64,000 nucleotides of DNA from Oceanobacillus bengalensis (GCF_003628445.1 NZ_RBZO01000005.1:62001-126000); one strand, 5' to 3'. Counted from the first letter of the stretch, positions 28,276 to 38,358 are shown. Translations and numbers: made by a program. Notes: a model not told the origin generated them from the sequence alone.

Positions 28276-30305
28276 GCTATATTCACCACTCCAACACTTT
28301 GAACTTGAACACTAGGTTCTAATTCATTATAAGATAATACAACAACTTGAGGTAAAAACCGATCCAATAATTGCTTTAAATACATTCGAATAGCTGGGGA
28401 ACAAATGACAATTGGCGTTTCTTCCTGAAGCGACAATTTCTCAACTTCTTCATGTACAGAAGTGATGATATTTTGTTGTAATTCAGGATTCAAGGACAAA
28501 TAATTTCCGTGCTCAGTTTGTTTTATATTCTCGGCAATTATTTTTTCTACTCTCCCAGAGATTGTAATCACATTTAGCGATGTATCATTCGCTATATATT
28601 GTTTCGTTATTTGTGTTGATAAAGCTTGTCTTACATATTCTCCGAGTAATTCCGTATCATTCGTTAACTTCGAAAAATCAGCAAGTGTTTCAAAAATAAT
28701 AGGTAGATTTCGAATGGAAACATTCTCTCTTAGCAATTTAGCAAGAACTTTTTGAATATCACCAACATTAAGTGGCTCGGGTGTAACCTCATCCACCAAT
28801 ATAGGATAACTTTCCTTCAAGTGATCGATAAGCTGCTTCGTTTCCTGTCTACCTAATAAAGTATGTGCATGTTGCTTGATTACTTCGGTTATATGTGTTG
28901 ATACAACAGACGGAGGATCCACAACAGTATATCCAGATAGTTCTGCTTCATCTTTTAAGTCTTCACTTATCCATTTCGCTGGTAATCCAAATGCTGGTTC
29001 CTTTGTATCAATTCCTTCTAATTCATCATCATCCATACCAGGTGCCATTGCTAAATAATGATCCAGAATTAATTCCCCTGAAGCAACGGGATTTCCTTTA
29101 ATCTTCAAACGATACTCGTTCGGTCCAAGCTGAATGTTATCCCTTATACGAACAACTGGAATAACAACACCAAGCTCGAGAGCTAATTGCCTACGAATCA
29201 TAACGACTCTGTCTAGTAAATCTCCGCCTTGATTTGCATCTGCAAGTGGTATTAAAGCATAACCAAACTCAAATTCAATTGGATCCATATTTAATAATCC
29301 AATAACATTTTCAGGAGATTTCATTTGTGAACTCTCTGCCTGCACTTCTTCTTCTACATCTGGTATTTCAGGATGTTTCATTCGTTTTTCCAACATATAT
29401 GCACTTAAAGCTAAGAAAGCCGCTAGAATCGTTGTCAAGAAAAAGTTAATTGGTGTTAAACCAAGTAAAAATATCGTTCCAGCAGCAATGTAAAGTAATT
29501 TCGGGTATTGTAATAATTGCCCAGAAACCTCAGTACCGAGATTATTGACTCCACCAGACCTCGTAACTACAATTCCAGTTGCAGTTGAGATAAGCAAAGC
29601 TGGTATTTGACTAACAAGGCCATCCCCTACAGTAAGCCTCGTAAACGTATTGATTGCTTCGTTAAATGGCAGCCCCATTTGAACGATGCCGATAATGATA
29701 CCAAAAACAATATTGATAAGCGTAATAATAATCCCTGCTATTGCATCACCCTTAACGAATTTACTTGCACCATCCATAGAACCATGGAAATCCGCTTCTT
29801 TTTCAACCTTTTCTCGTCTTTCTTTCGCTTCTTTCTCAGAAATGAGACCAGCATTTAGGTCAGCGTCAATACTCATCTGTTTCCCTGGCATTGCATCTAA
29901 TGAGAATCGAGCTGCAACTTCAGATACACGCTCAGAACCCTTTGTAATAACTAGGAAATTAATAATAACAAGAATAATAAAGACAACAAAACCTACGAGT
30001 GGATTCCCCCCAATTACAAATGAACCAAACGTCTCTACAACTCCACCAGCAGTACCATCAGAAAGAATCGATCTGGTTGTTGAAACATTTAATGCCAGCC
30101 TAAACAATGTTAAAAGCAATAAGAGAGTCGGAAATACAGAAAATTCAAGGGGTTCTTTTGTATTCATAGCTACTAAAATAACGATAAGTGCCAGAATCAT
30201 ATTGACTAAAAGAAGTCCACTTAAGAGCGCCCCAGGTAATGGGACGACTAACATAACAATAATTAATATTACGGCAATTAAAACGGATAAATCACGAGCT
30301 TTCAT
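28272..30305 (-). CDS. flhA: Flagellar export gate component FlhA
   Basis: Large membrane component of the flagellar type III export gate; its cytoplasmic domain docks chaperone-substrate complexes. 677 residues, as in B. subtilis. About eight N-terminal membrane helices are broken by the family-signature loop beginning GSERVSEVAARFSLDAMPGK and DADLNAGLI. A large C-terminal cytoplasmic domain follows. It lies between flhB and flhF, coupled to the latter. Confidence 0.97.
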   Translation of the reverse strand: MKARDLSVLIAVILIIVMLVVPLPGALLSGLLLVNMILALIVILVAMNTKEPLEFSVFPTLLLLLTLFRLALNVSTTRSILSDGTAGGVVETFGSFVIGGNPLVGFVVFIILVIINFLVITKGSERVSEVAARFSLDAMPGKQMSIDADLNAGLISEKEAKERREKVEKEADFHGSMDGASKFVKGDAIAGIIITLINIVFGIIIGIVQMGLPFNEAINTFTRLTVGDGLVSQIPALLISTATGIVVTRSGGVNNLGTEVSGQLLQYPKLLYIAAGTIFLLGLTPINFFLTTILAAFLALSAYMLEKRMKHPEIPDVEEEVQAESSQMKSPENVIGLLNMDPIEFEFGYALIPLADANQGGDLLDRVVMIRRQLALELGVVIPVVRIRDNIQLGPNEYRLKIKGNPVASGELILDHYLAMAPGMDDDELEGIDTKEPAFGLPAKWISEDLKDEAELSGYTVVDPPSVVSTHITEVIKQHAHTLLGRQETKQLIDHLKESYPILVDEVTPEPLNVGDIQKVLAKLLRENVSIRNLPIIFETLADFSKLTNDTELLGEYVRQALSTQITKQYIANDTSLNVITISGRVEKIIAENIKQTEHGNYLSLNPELQQNIITSVHEEVEKLSLQEETPIVICSPAIRMYLKQLLDRFLPQVVVLSYNELEPSVQVQSVGVVNIA

Positions 30306-30325
30306 TAATGTCTCTCCTCATTGCT

Positions 30326-31411
30326 TTAAACATTCGATTTTTTCTCTAAACGGTAAACATACGCCAGTATCTCTGCAACAGCCTGGAAAAATTCTTCCGG
30401 TATTACATCACCAATCTCTATCGCTTGATAAAGAGAACGGGCAAGTGGTCTATTTTCAACCATCGTAATATCATGTGCCTTAGCTATTTCTTTTATTTTC
30501 AATGCTGTTCTATCCACACCTTTTGCTAAAACATATGGTGCACTTGCGACTTTTTCATCATATTTTATTGCGATCGCAAAGTGTGTCGGGTTGGTTATAA
30601 TTACATCTGCGTTCGGAACGTCACTCATCATTCTTCGTGTAGCAATTTCTCTTTGCCTTTGTTTCCTTTTTGATTTGATGAAGGGATCTCCCTCCATGTT
30701 CTTGTATTCATCTTTAATATCTTGTTTAGACATCTTCATGTTCTTTTCAAAGTCATAGCGCTGGTAGCTATAATCAAAAATAGAAATAAATAATAATGCT
30801 ATTATCGCGGAGATGACCATGATTATCGTAACATTAGCAAAAAAATGAAGGGCACTTTCCGCGTTCGTAAAAGCAGTCATCAGCATTTCATCTATATTTA
30901 TCCAGATAATGAAGAAGGTAATTGCACCAACCAACACAATTTTAAACAATGATTTAATCAGTTCTACAAACGCCCGAATAGAAAATATTCGTTTCGCTCC
31001 TTGAATAGGGTCGATTTTCTTTAAATCAAATTTCAAAGATTCTGTTGTGAATAAAAAACCGATCTGCATTAAATTAGCTGCAACACCTGCAATAATTGCA
31101 ATGATTAAGATTGGAGCTAACATGATTGCTACTTCGATAGCAGCACCAGTAAACACTTGCTGGACCGTTTTTTCAGTTACCTCCCAGTGAATAAACTCTG
31201 TAAAGGTATGTTTATACATCTCAGAAAACGTACTTAAAATGTTCTTTCCAAAAATAATCAAAGTAGCAAAACATAGTAGAAGCAGGATTGCAGCATTAAT
31301 GTCTTGGCTTTTTGCGACCTTTCCCTTTTTACGTTCATCTTGCCTTTTTTTCGGGGTAGCTTTTTCTGTTTTTTCACCTGCAAAAAATTGCAAATCTAGC
31401 TTTAGTTGCAA
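30326..31411 (-). CDS. flhB: Flagellar export switch protein FlhB
   Basis: Controls the hook-to-filament substrate switch by self-cleavage. About 361 residues. Four membrane helices are followed by a cytoplasmic domain with the NPTH autocleavage motif near residue 268 (NPTHFAIAIKYDE). I prefer TTG 31411 over GTG 31420: GGAGG is 8 bases upstream and the N-terminus then reads MQLKLDLQFFAGEKTEKAT, matching B. subtilis. A paralogue of only its C-terminal part is encoded at 58116-58388. Confidence 0.95.
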   Translation of the reverse strand: MQLKLDLQFFAGEKTEKATPKKRQDERKKGKVAKSQDINAAILLLLCFATLIIFGKNILSTFSEMYKHTFTEFIHWEVTEKTVQQVFTGAAIEVAIMLAPILIIAIIAGVAANLMQIGFLFTTESLKFDLKKIDPIQGAKRIFSIRAFVELIKSLFKIVLVGAITFFIIWINIDEMLMTAFTNAESALHFFANVTIIMVISAIIALLFISIFDYSYQRYDFEKNMKMSKQDIKDEYKNMEGDPFIKSKRKQRQREIATRRMMSDVPNADVIITNPTHFAIAIKYDEKVASAPYVLAKGVDRTALKIKEIAKAHDITMVENRPLARSLYQAIEIGDVIPEEFFQAVAEILAYVYRLEKKSNV

Positions 31412-31412
31412 G

Positions 31413-32192
31413 TTAACCACCTCCGAATAATTGCATAAGACCTCTCATCACTTCAAACATCGTATGAAATAAGTTTTTTGCAAGGCTTACGTATAAACTT
31501 AAGAAAACAAAAAGAGCTAAAAAACTAACGATAATTTTTAATGGTAAGCCAACAACGAATACATTCAATTGAGGGACAGTTCTTGCAATAATGCCTAATG
31601 CTAAATCCACCAAAAATAGACATCCTACAATTGGAATTGCTATTTGAAAGGCAATAATAAACATCATGTTAAACGCATTGATAACAAAATCGGGAATTGA
31701 CCTATTTCCAAATGGAATAAAGTTATCAATTGGTACGAATTGATAACTATTAAAGATACCATCAATGATCAAATGATGCCCATCAACAGATAATAAGAAT
31801 AATAGGGCAATAATATATAAGAACTGACCTGTTATTGGGCTTTGCGCTCCAGTTTGTGGATCCATGACATTCGCAATTGCAAATCCCATTTGAAAATCAA
31901 TAAATCCACCAGCAACTTGTATGGCAGAGACGACAATGTAAGCAACCAGTCCAATTAATAGACCTACTAATGCTTCTTTTACAATTAAGAAAATAAACAT
32001 TTCGTCTACAATTACTGCCTGGGTGTCAATGGTATAGAACATAATCATTGCCAAGAAGAAACTAAAACCTATTTTAAATGGCAAGGGTATTGTTCGATAA
32101 GAGAACAATGGCATCGTAACAAAAAAAGCTAATATACGAACAAAAACCAATAAAAACACAGGAAGACTGTTTATATTTATTAATTCAAGCAT
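31413..32192 (-). CDS. fliR: Flagellar export protein FliR
   Basis: Membrane component of the export gate with FliP and FliQ. 259 residues, mostly hydrophobic with about six membrane segments, including PLFSYRTIPLPFKIGFSFFL and GFAIANVMDPQTGAQSPI typical of FliR. It lies 2 bases after fliQ. Confidence 0.96.
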   Translation of the reverse strand: MLELININSLPVFLLVFVRILAFFVTMPLFSYRTIPLPFKIGFSFFLAMIMFYTIDTQAVIVDEMFIFLIVKEALVGLLIGLVAYIVVSAIQVAGGFIDFQMGFAIANVMDPQTGAQSPITGQFLYIIALLFLLSVDGHHLIIDGIFNSYQFVPIDNFIPFGNRSIPDFVINAFNMMFIIAFQIAIPIVGCLFLVDLALGIIARTVPQLNVFVVGLPLKIIVSFLALFVFLSLYVSLAKNLFHTMFEVMRGLMQLFGGG

Positions 32193-32194
32193 GA

Positions 32195-32464
32195 CTACCC
32201 TACAAACTGATTTAAATTTTGAAATAGATTGGCTGTAAATTCAACCAGTGTCGAAAGCATCCACGGACCTAGAAAAACTAACCCAACTAATACAGCCAAT
32301 ATTTTTGGAACAAATGCGAGTGTCTGCTCTTGGATCTGCGTTGTTGCTTGAAAGATACTAATTAATAGTCCAACAGCAACAGCTAAAATTAGTAATGGAC
32401 CCGTTGTGATAATTAGCGTATAAATTGCTTCCTCCGCTAACGCTAAAACATATTCACTACTCAT
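32195..32464 (-). CDS. fliQ: Flagellar export protein FliQ
   Basis: 89-residue two-helix membrane protein of the export gate. The loop ATTQIQEQTLAFVPKI is diagnostic. It is placed between fliP and fliR as in other Bacilli. Confidence 0.96.
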   Translation of the reverse strand: MSSEYVLALAEEAIYTLIITTGPLLILAVAVGLLISIFQATTQIQEQTLAFVPKILAVLVGLVFLGPWMLSTLVEFTANLFQNLNQFVG

Positions 32465-32500
32465 GTTCGATCGTCCTCTCTTTTTATATTCACAATCGAA

Positions 32501-33166
32501 TTAAAAACCTGATAATAATGAATGGGTAATCAAATACCAACCATCCACTAAAACAAACAATAGTATTTTAAATGGTAATGATATCATTACTGGAGGTAGC
32601 ATCATCATACCCATCGACATAAGAATGCTCGCTACAGCCATATCAACAATTAAGAACGGAATGAAAATCATAAAGCCCATTTGAAATGCAGTTTTTAATT
32701 CACTAATTGCAAAAGCAGGTACGAGTGTGGTAAGTGGAATATCATCCAGCGTTTCAGGTTGTTCAACTTGTGAATAATTCATAAACAGAGCCAAATCTTT
32801 TTGCCTCGTATGCCTTGCCATAAATTCCTTCATTGGACTGGCCACATTTTCATACGCTTCATCCAATGAAATTTCTTCAGCAAATAACGGTTCAAGTGCC
32901 TCATCGTATACTTCACCAAATGTTGGTGCCATAATGAAAAACGTCAAGAAAAGTGCCAACCCAATTAGTACCTGATTTGGTGGCATTTGCTGCGTTGCCA
33001 AAGATGTGCGGACAAAAGACAATACAATAATAATTCTCGTAAAGCTTGTCATTAATATTAAGATACCAGGTGCCAGTGACAAAACGGTTAACAATAAGAT
33101 TAACTTAACAGAAGTCGCTACATTGGAAGGGTCTTCTGACGCAAACATGTCAATAAATTCATTCAT
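32501..33166 (-). CDS. fliP: Flagellar export protein FliP
   Basis: Core of the export gate (FliP5FliQ4FliR1 complex). 221 residues with several membrane helices. Signatures: LAPGILILMTSFTRIIIVLS, ATQQMPPNQVLIGLALFLTF and the C-terminal GMMMLPPVMISLPFKI. It overlaps fliZ by 8 bases. It begins without an obvious long cleaved signal. Confidence 0.96.
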   Translation of the reverse strand: MNEFIDMFASEDPSNVATSVKLILLLTVLSLAPGILILMTSFTRIIIVLSFVRTSLATQQMPPNQVLIGLALFLTFFIMAPTFGEVYDEALEPLFAEEISLDEAYENVASPMKEFMARHTRQKDLALFMNYSQVEQPETLDDIPLTTLVPAFAISELKTAFQMGFMIFIPFLIVDMAVASILMSMGMMMLPPVMISLPFKILLFVLVDGWYLITHSLLSGF

Positions 33167-33803
33167 GATGATCTTCCTTTTGCTTAGCTACTAACTTCTC
33201 CCTATTTTGTTTCAACTTTGTTAATTCCTTAGAGAATAATTTTTTGAAATCAGTATTGCTATTTCTATTTGTATCACCGTCTGTTTTGGGCTTGAACATA
33301 GATAAGATGGAATCTTGAGACTCAGATGAGTTATCCATCATAAGTTGATCAATCAATTCCTTTTCCGTTATTTCCTGGAGTAACTCAACATTTTCTCCTA
33401 CACCAATCAAATATAATTTTGTTCCGATTCGAACAATCTGGATTGATTTGTTCGTTCCTACATTAATTCCACCTAGGTTTTCCATTGCTTTTACTTGATT
33501 AAATAATTTGTTTTTTCTTCCAAGCAACTTACTGATAACGAATATAAGTGCAAGCACTAATAATAGTGCAAAGATCATCCTGACGATATTGAATGCCAGC
33601 GAATCTGAGCTTGAAACCTGTTCCACTACAGTATCCGTTTCATTCGGTTCTAATTCATTAACCTCTTCTTGTTTTTCTTCATCTGCGTCTTCCTCTATCC
33701 AGTCCAGCACATTCGTTGGATTTGCATGTACCGAATGTACGAAAGGGCTTGAGAATAACATCGTTATGAAACATAAGACAAAACAACACTTTTTAAACAA
33801 CAT
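33159..33803 (-). CDS. fliZ: Flagellar biosynthesis protein FliZ (FliO-type)
   Basis: FliO/FliZ-family factor assisting assembly of the FliP ring. About 214 residues. It has an N-terminal signal peptide (hydrophobic stretch CCFVLCFITMLFSS, cleavage likely after VHA), an acidic extracellular segment, a membrane helix FNIVRMIFALLLVLALIFVI, and a cytoplasmic domain with SIQIVRIGTKLYLIGVGENV. ATG 33803 and GTG 33809 are both possible; neither has a strong RBS. Confidence 0.9.
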   Translation of the reverse strand: MLFKKCCFVLCFITMLFSSPFVHSVHANPTNVLDWIEEDADEEKQEEVNELEPNETDTVVEQVSSSDSLAFNIVRMIFALLLVLALIFVISKLLGRKNKLFNQVKAMENLGGINVGTNKSIQIVRIGTKLYLIGVGENVELLQEITEKELIDQLMMDNSSESQDSILSMFKPKTDGDTNRNSNTDFKKLFSKELTKLKQNREKLVAKQKEDHHE

Positions 33804-33816
33804 GCTCACTCGTTTC

Positions 33817-34179
33817 TTAACTTAACGCTTTTTGAATAGCCTCAATTACACGATCAGCTTGGAATGGCTTTACAATAAAATCTTTTGCACCAGCTTGTAT
33901 AGCATCAATAACCATTGCTTGTTGTCCCATTGCTGAACACATAATAATTTTTGCTTCTGGGTTTACTTCCTTAATTTTCTTTAAAGCAGTAATTCCATCC
34001 ATTTCAGGCATCGTAATATCCATTGTAACAAGATCTGGTTTTAGTTCATTATATTTTTCGATAGCTTGTAACCCATCTTGTGCTTCCCCAACAACCTCAA
34101 AACCATTTTTTGTAAGAATATCTTTAACCATCATTCGCATAAATGCTGCATCATCAACAATTAAAATTCGTTTCCCCAT
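33817..34179 (-). CDS. cheY: Chemotaxis response regulator CheY
   Basis: Single-domain receiver that binds the flagellar switch when phosphorylated by CheA. 120 residues. Key residues: Asp9/Asp10, phospho-acceptor Asp54 (VTMDITMP), Ser82 and Lys104 (VKPF). It lies between fliY and fliZ as in B. subtilis. Its kinase gene is not in this window. Confidence 0.97.
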   Translation of the reverse strand: MGKRILIVDDAAFMRMMVKDILTKNGFEVVGEAQDGLQAIEKYNELKPDLVTMDITMPEMDGITALKKIKEVNPEAKIIMCSAMGQQAMVIDAIQAGAKDFIVKPFQADRVIEAIQKALS

Positions 34180-34204
34180 CTTTTTCTTCCTCCTATGTTA
34201 GAAC

Positions 34205-35392
34205 TTATTTAAGTTTCATTAATCTGTCAGACTTACTTATAATATCTGTAACACGAACACCGAAGTTTTCTTCAATTACAACAACTTCACCTTCAGCAAT
34301 TAATTTATTATTTACTAAAATATCAACTGGTTCCCCGGCTAACTTATCAAGTTCAATAATTGAGCCTGTGCTAAAATCTAGAATATCTTTAATTGCACGT
34401 TTCGTACGACCAAGTTCAACCGTAATATTTAATGGAATATCCAAAAGCATATCTAGGTTTCGTTGTTCATGATTATTTAATGCTACCTTTTCAAAGTTTG
34501 AAAAAGTGGCTTCTTGAACATCTGCTTGTGTCTTGTTTAAGGGATTACCTATTACCTGTGGCTTTGTAGGTTGTTCGTAATTATTTGGTGTTACTGCCTG
34601 TTCTGTTATACTCCCTTGCGTATAATAACTGCTTTCATGAATGTCTTGCTCTTTTGTGTATGGCGCTTCGACAGTTGTTGCAGATTCTATACTCGGTTCC
34701 ACTTCACTACTTGTAGGATTTAATAATTGTTCAACTAACTGTTTCGCAAAATTCACTGGCATTAATTGCATCATGTTTGAATCAATTAAGTCACCAACAG
34801 TCAATCTGAAGAAGATTTTTACATATGCCTCTTCATCAAAAATCTCCTCATTATTTTTGGTATCATCAATAATCGATGGTGGAGAGATATCCACTTTCTT
34901 ACCAAACACCGTTGACATACTAGTTGCCGCAGCACCCATCATTTGGTTCATGGATTCTTGTACTGCACTTAGATGGATTTCAGACAATTCCTGATCAGGG
35001 TTTGTCCCATCACCACCTAACATAATGTCAGCAATTATTGCTGCATCTTTCGCCTTAATAACAAAAACATTCTTCCCTATAAAACCGTCTACGTAGTTCA
35101 CCTGAATACTTACTGGTTGAAAATTAACTGCATCCGCCAAATCTTTCTTCTCAATAATGCTAACGATGGGCGTTGTAATTTCAACCTTATTATTTAATAA
35201 CGTTGATAATGTTGTCGCAGAAGTACCAAAAGATATGTTACCAATCTCTCCTAGTGCATCAATTTCTATGCTGGAAAGATAATCCTCCGTTTTTGACTGC
35301 TGATTTTCATTTAAATCATCACTACTATCTGAACTCACATTAAGTAGTGCATCAATTTCTTCTTGTGATAGCATACCATCTTCATTCGTCAT
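34205..35392 (-). CDS. fliY: Flagellar switch protein / CheY-P phosphatase FliY
   Basis: Combines C-ring switch and CheY-P dephosphorylation. 395 residues. The N-terminal CheY-P-binding peptide is MLSQEEIDALL. The CheC-like middle has two (Asp/Ser)-x3-Glu-x2-Asn sites (DALGEIGN and SAVQESMN). After a variable low-complexity linker (about 215-300) comes a SpoA/FliN C-terminal domain with LLDIPLNITVELGRTKR. It overlaps the fliM end by 11 bases. Confidence 0.96.
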   Translation of the reverse strand: MTNEDGMLSQEEIDALLNVSSDSSDDLNENQQSKTEDYLSSIEIDALGEIGNISFGTSATTLSTLLNNKVEITTPIVSIIEKKDLADAVNFQPVSIQVNYVDGFIGKNVFVIKAKDAAIIADIMLGGDGTNPDQELSEIHLSAVQESMNQMMGAAATSMSTVFGKKVDISPPSIIDDTKNNEEIFDEEAYVKIFFRLTVGDLIDSNMMQLMPVNFAKQLVEQLLNPTSSEVEPSIESATTVEAPYTKEQDIHESSYYTQGSITEQAVTPNNYEQPTKPQVIGNPLNKTQADVQEATFSNFEKVALNNHEQRNLDMLLDIPLNITVELGRTKRAIKDILDFSTGSIIELDKLAGEPVDILVNNKLIAEGEVVVIEENFGVRVTDIISKSDRLMKLK

Positions 35393-36377
35393 TTTCGTTC
35401 ACCCCTTTATATTCCTCAAGTATTTGAACCGATAACTTATTTTTAAATTTACCTGGTTGTACATAAAATTTCAGTTTATCATTAACTAAAAACTTTAATG
35501 GTTGATCTATCGGTTGGTTTAGAGAGATAACATCATCTTTACTTAACTGTAAAAATTCTTGGATTGATACATTTGTCTCCCCTAGTATGGATTTTACTTC
35601 TACCTGCGTATTCTTCAAATGCTTGGAAATCTTCTCATAGGTTTCTGGGTTCTGATCCTTTTCCGTTGCTTGCATCCAATAATGTGCAGATAACTTACTA
35701 ATAATCGGTTCTAAAATAACATGTGGGATACATATATTAATCATTCCACTTGTTTCACCAATCACTGTAGTTAGCGAAACGACTACTACCGTCTCATTTG
35801 GGGAAACCATTTGGATAAATTGTGGGTTTTCCTCAAATTCCTCTAGTATTGGATCAATATCTGCAACGGATTCCCAAGCCTCTCTAAGACATTCAATACC
35901 TTTTTCAAATATTTGGTTTAAAAGTAGTTTCTCAATTTCGGTTAAACTACTGCTTTTACTAATGGTGTTTCCTTTCCCCCCAAGAATACGGTCAAGTAAG
36001 GCATAAGCGATATTTGGGTTAATTTCCATCACTAACCTTCCGTCCAAAGGAGCAACACTGTAGATGTTTAATACCGTAATTTTCGGTATGGAACGAATGA
36101 ATTCTTCGAAGGGGATTTGATCAACAGATGTAACGTTTATATCGACATATGTCCTAAGCTGTGATGAGAAAAAAGTCGTCAAAAGCCTTGCATAATTCTC
36201 ATGAATTCTTGAAATACTTCTTATTTGGTCTTTTGAGAAACGAAGTGCACGTTTAAAATCGTATACTCTAACTTTTTTTTCCTTTTCTTCCTTTTTTAAC
36301 TCTTCTGCATCCATTTCACCTGAAGTGATGGCGGAAAGTAGTGCATCTATTTCATTCTGTGAAAGTACTTCATCCAT
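35382..36377 (-). CDS. fliM: Flagellar motor switch protein FliM
   Basis: C-ring component that binds CheY-P and controls rotation direction. 331 residues. N-terminal VLSQNEIDALLSAI is the CheY-P binding motif. The middle domain contains DFKRALRFSKDQIRSISRIH, and the C-terminal SpoA domain includes VKSILGETNVSIQEFLQL. Upstream fliL ends 44 bases away. Confidence 0.97.
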   Translation of the reverse strand: MDEVLSQNEIDALLSAITSGEMDAEELKKEEKEKKVRVYDFKRALRFSKDQIRSISRIHENYARLLTTFFSSQLRTYVDINVTSVDQIPFEEFIRSIPKITVLNIYSVAPLDGRLVMEINPNIAYALLDRILGGKGNTISKSSSLTEIEKLLLNQIFEKGIECLREAWESVADIDPILEEFEENPQFIQMVSPNETVVVVSLTTVIGETSGMINICIPHVILEPIISKLSAHYWMQATEKDQNPETYEKISKHLKNTQVEVKSILGETNVSIQEFLQLSKDDVISLNQPIDQPLKFLVNDKLKFYVQPGKFKNKLSVQILEEYKGVNENDE

Positions 36378-36421
36378 TAATTCGTCACCTCACGATAAAA
36401 GGGCGCTTGCACTTTTGTTTT

Positions 36422-36841
36422 TTATTGCAATATCTTATTAATTGTATAAACATCGGTAATTTTTCCTTCGATCATTACTTCATTTAGCTTTGTTCTCAAG
36501 ACATCTTCTAAGTTACCTAAACCAGATTTAAAATCTTCTTCAGTCATTATCGCAAGTTCTTTAATCAAGATATTTTTAAGTTGAAATTCCCTTTTCATGA
36601 TTTCTTCTTTTGCATCTTCACTATCTGTCAAAATTTGAAATTGTACACGGACATAAGTGCCATCTTCAAGATCCGTTGTAATCTCAGGTGATTCAAAGGA
36701 ATACTCTATTATTTCATCAATTGTAGGTTCTTTAGCTTCGTCATCTTCACCTTTAACATTGATAATTACGATAATTGCTGCAATAGCAATGATTAACAGT
36801 ACAGCTAAAGATGTCATCATTGTTTTTACCAGTCTACTCAC
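36422..36841 (-). CDS. fliL: Flagellar basal body-associated protein FliL
   Basis: Single-pass membrane protein around the stator that supports torque and swarming. About 139-142 residues: one N-terminal membrane helix ([19 protein letters not shown]) and a periplasm-facing domain with [16 protein letters not shown] and the C-terminal [20 protein letters not shown] directly abuts ATG 36847, so GTG 36841 five bases further is the better-spaced start. It overlaps swrD. Confidence 0.92.
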   Translation of the reverse strand: MSRLVKTMMTSLAVLLIIAIAAIIVIINVKGEDDEAKEPTIDEIIEYSFESPEITTDLEDGTYVRVQFQILTDSEDAKEEIMKREFQLKNILIKELAIMTEEDFKSGLGNLEDVLRTKLNEVMIEGKITDVYTINKILQ

Positions 36842-37052
36842 TTTCATCACCTGTATTTCTATGTATACTTTGTAATCCTATTTTTTGATAGTAATTTGTT
36901 ATGAGACCAATTACTTCATTCTCAGGATTCTTGACTACCAACTTCTTCCCGTTGATTAGCGTAATGGTTGTATCTGGAAGTGATTCTACTTGTTCAATTA
37001 GTAATGCATTTAAGGTAAATCGATTACCGTTTAATCTTAATAATGGAATCAT
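36834..37052 (-). CDS. swrD: SwrD/FlbD family motility protein
   Basis: 72-residue cytoplasmic protein of the FlbD family (YlzI). It begins [20 protein letters not shown] and contains [19 protein letters not shown]. subtilis SwrD increases flagellar torque, probably through the stator. It lies between flgE and fliL, overlapping fliL. Confidence 0.93.
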   Translation of the reverse strand: MIPLLRLNGNRFTLNALLIEQVESLPDTTITLINGKKLVVKNPENEVIGLITNYYQKIGLQSIHRNTGDESE

Positions 37053-37095
37053 GATATTGGTGGGAGCACACTAATATATGCTCCCTACCTCCTTA

Positions 37096-37890
37096 TTATC
37101 GTTTTAAGTTAACAAGTTCTTCTAAGATAGAATCCGATGTAGTAATGATTCTCGTATTCGCTTGGAACCCACGTTGAGCAGTAATCATTTCTGTGAACTC
37201 TTCAGCTAGGTCGACGTTGGACATTTCAAGGGCACCACTTACAATCGACGCAGCACCGTCTTGTTCTGGAACCACTAGTCCATTAAAACCAGCATTTTCA
37301 CTGTTTAAGAATAAATTGCTACCATCTTTTTGCAGACCAGCTGGATTAGAAAAGCTAGCGAGACCAATTTGACCAGCAGTTTGTGGGTCACCTGCACCAT
37401 CTACATACGTAACCGTACCATCTGTTTGAATACTAAAGCTTTGTGCACCATCAGGAATTGTGATTGGAGATTCTCCATTTGCTCCGATAAGATACAATCC
37501 ATCAGGGTTTACTATACTTCCTTCACTGTCTAAATAAAAGTTCCCTGCACGTGTGTAAAACGTTGTTTCCCCATCTGTTAAAGCAAACATTCCATCCCCC
37601 TCAATTGATAGGTCTAATGGATTATTCGTTGTTTGCAAGAAACCTTGGGTATGCATATTATCAATGGAACCTGTCTGTGCACCTAGACCTACTTGTACAG
37701 CATTAATTCCACCTTTTGTGCCAGTAGGGCCTTGTGCTCCAGAAGTAGTTTGACTCATCATTTCTTGAAATGTAACCCGACCTTTTTTGAAACCTGAAGT
37801 ATTCACATTTGCAATATTATTCCCTATAACATCTAATTTCGTTTGAAAGTTTTTCATTCCAGATATTCCTGCATACATTGATCGTAACAT
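37096..37890 (-). CDS. flgE: Flagellar hook protein FlgE
   Basis: Major hook subunit in Bacilli, of FlgG-like short type. 264 residues, the B. subtilis length. The N-terminal rod/hook motif is MLRSMYAGISGMKNFQTKLD followed by VIGNNIANVNTSGFKKGRVT. The C-terminus EMSNVDLAEEFTEMI, QRGFQANTRIITT and LEELVNLKR form the coiled coil. It lies after flgD and the TIGR02530 gene. Hook length is set with FliK from the same operon. Confidence 0.94.
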   Translation of the reverse strand: MLRSMYAGISGMKNFQTKLDVIGNNIANVNTSGFKKGRVTFQEMMSQTTSGAQGPTGTKGGINAVQVGLGAQTGSIDNMHTQGFLQTTNNPLDLSIEGDGMFALTDGETTFYTRAGNFYLDSEGSIVNPDGLYLIGANGESPITIPDGAQSFSIQTDGTVTYVDGAGDPQTAGQIGLASFSNPAGLQKDGSNLFLNSENAGFNGLVVPEQDGAASIVSGALEMSNVDLAEEFTEMITAQRGFQANTRIITTSDSILEELVNLKR

Positions 37891-37972
37891 TTTATTTTCC
37901 CCTTTATTTTTAAATTTATATGAGCTGCTTCATTCAATCGGCAGCTATAACGGCCTCCCATATGGGTCCAGC

Positions 37973-38347
37973 CTAATCATTCATTAAAATTGTTCCATTA
38001 ATATTTGTGAAAATCCTACTAGTTGCTTCCTTTCTATCCATAGCGGTGACAACGGTATTATTTTTAGCACTTACTAATAATGCAGCGTCATTCATTACGA
38101 CTAATGAATCCGTGATCCCTTTTTTCTTTGCCTCTCTCATTTTTGCTTCAATTTGCTGCCATTGATGCTCATCAATATGAATATTTCTTTCATTTAATCT
38201 TTCACTTGCATGTTTACTAATTTTTAATTTTTGGTTTTGCTCAGATAAAATATCCTTGAACTGTAATGTTTGTGTATTCTTCGGTTTAACTACCGTAGGA
38301 TTTTTCAAGGCATATTCCCCGGCCACCTGATGTATACGTGGGTCCAT
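37973..38347 (-). CDS. TIGR02530-type flagellar operon protein
   Basis: 124-residue protein of a family known mainly from flagellar operons of Firmicutes and related bacteria, placed between flgD and flgE. Conserved part: LKISKHASERLNERNIHI, then VVMNDAALLVSAKNNTVVTA and RIFTNINGTILMND. No membrane segment or signal peptide. The position beside hook genes suggests hook assembly or regulation; the biochemical role is not known to me. AAGGGGGGA precedes ATG 38347. Confidence 0.85.
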   Translation of the reverse strand: MDPRIHQVAGEYALKNPTVVKPKNTQTLQFKDILSEQNQKLKISKHASERLNERNIHIDEHQWQQIEAKMREAKKKGITDSLVVMNDAALLVSAKNNTVVTAMDRKEATSRIFTNINGTILMND

Positions 38348-38358
38348 ACGATCCCCCC

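Noticed and set aside
29686-30468. Long plus-strand frame of 260 codons opposite flhA/flhB
   Set aside because: It is the antisense shadow of two well-supported flagellar genes; composition is Ser/Thr/Ile-rich without motifs.
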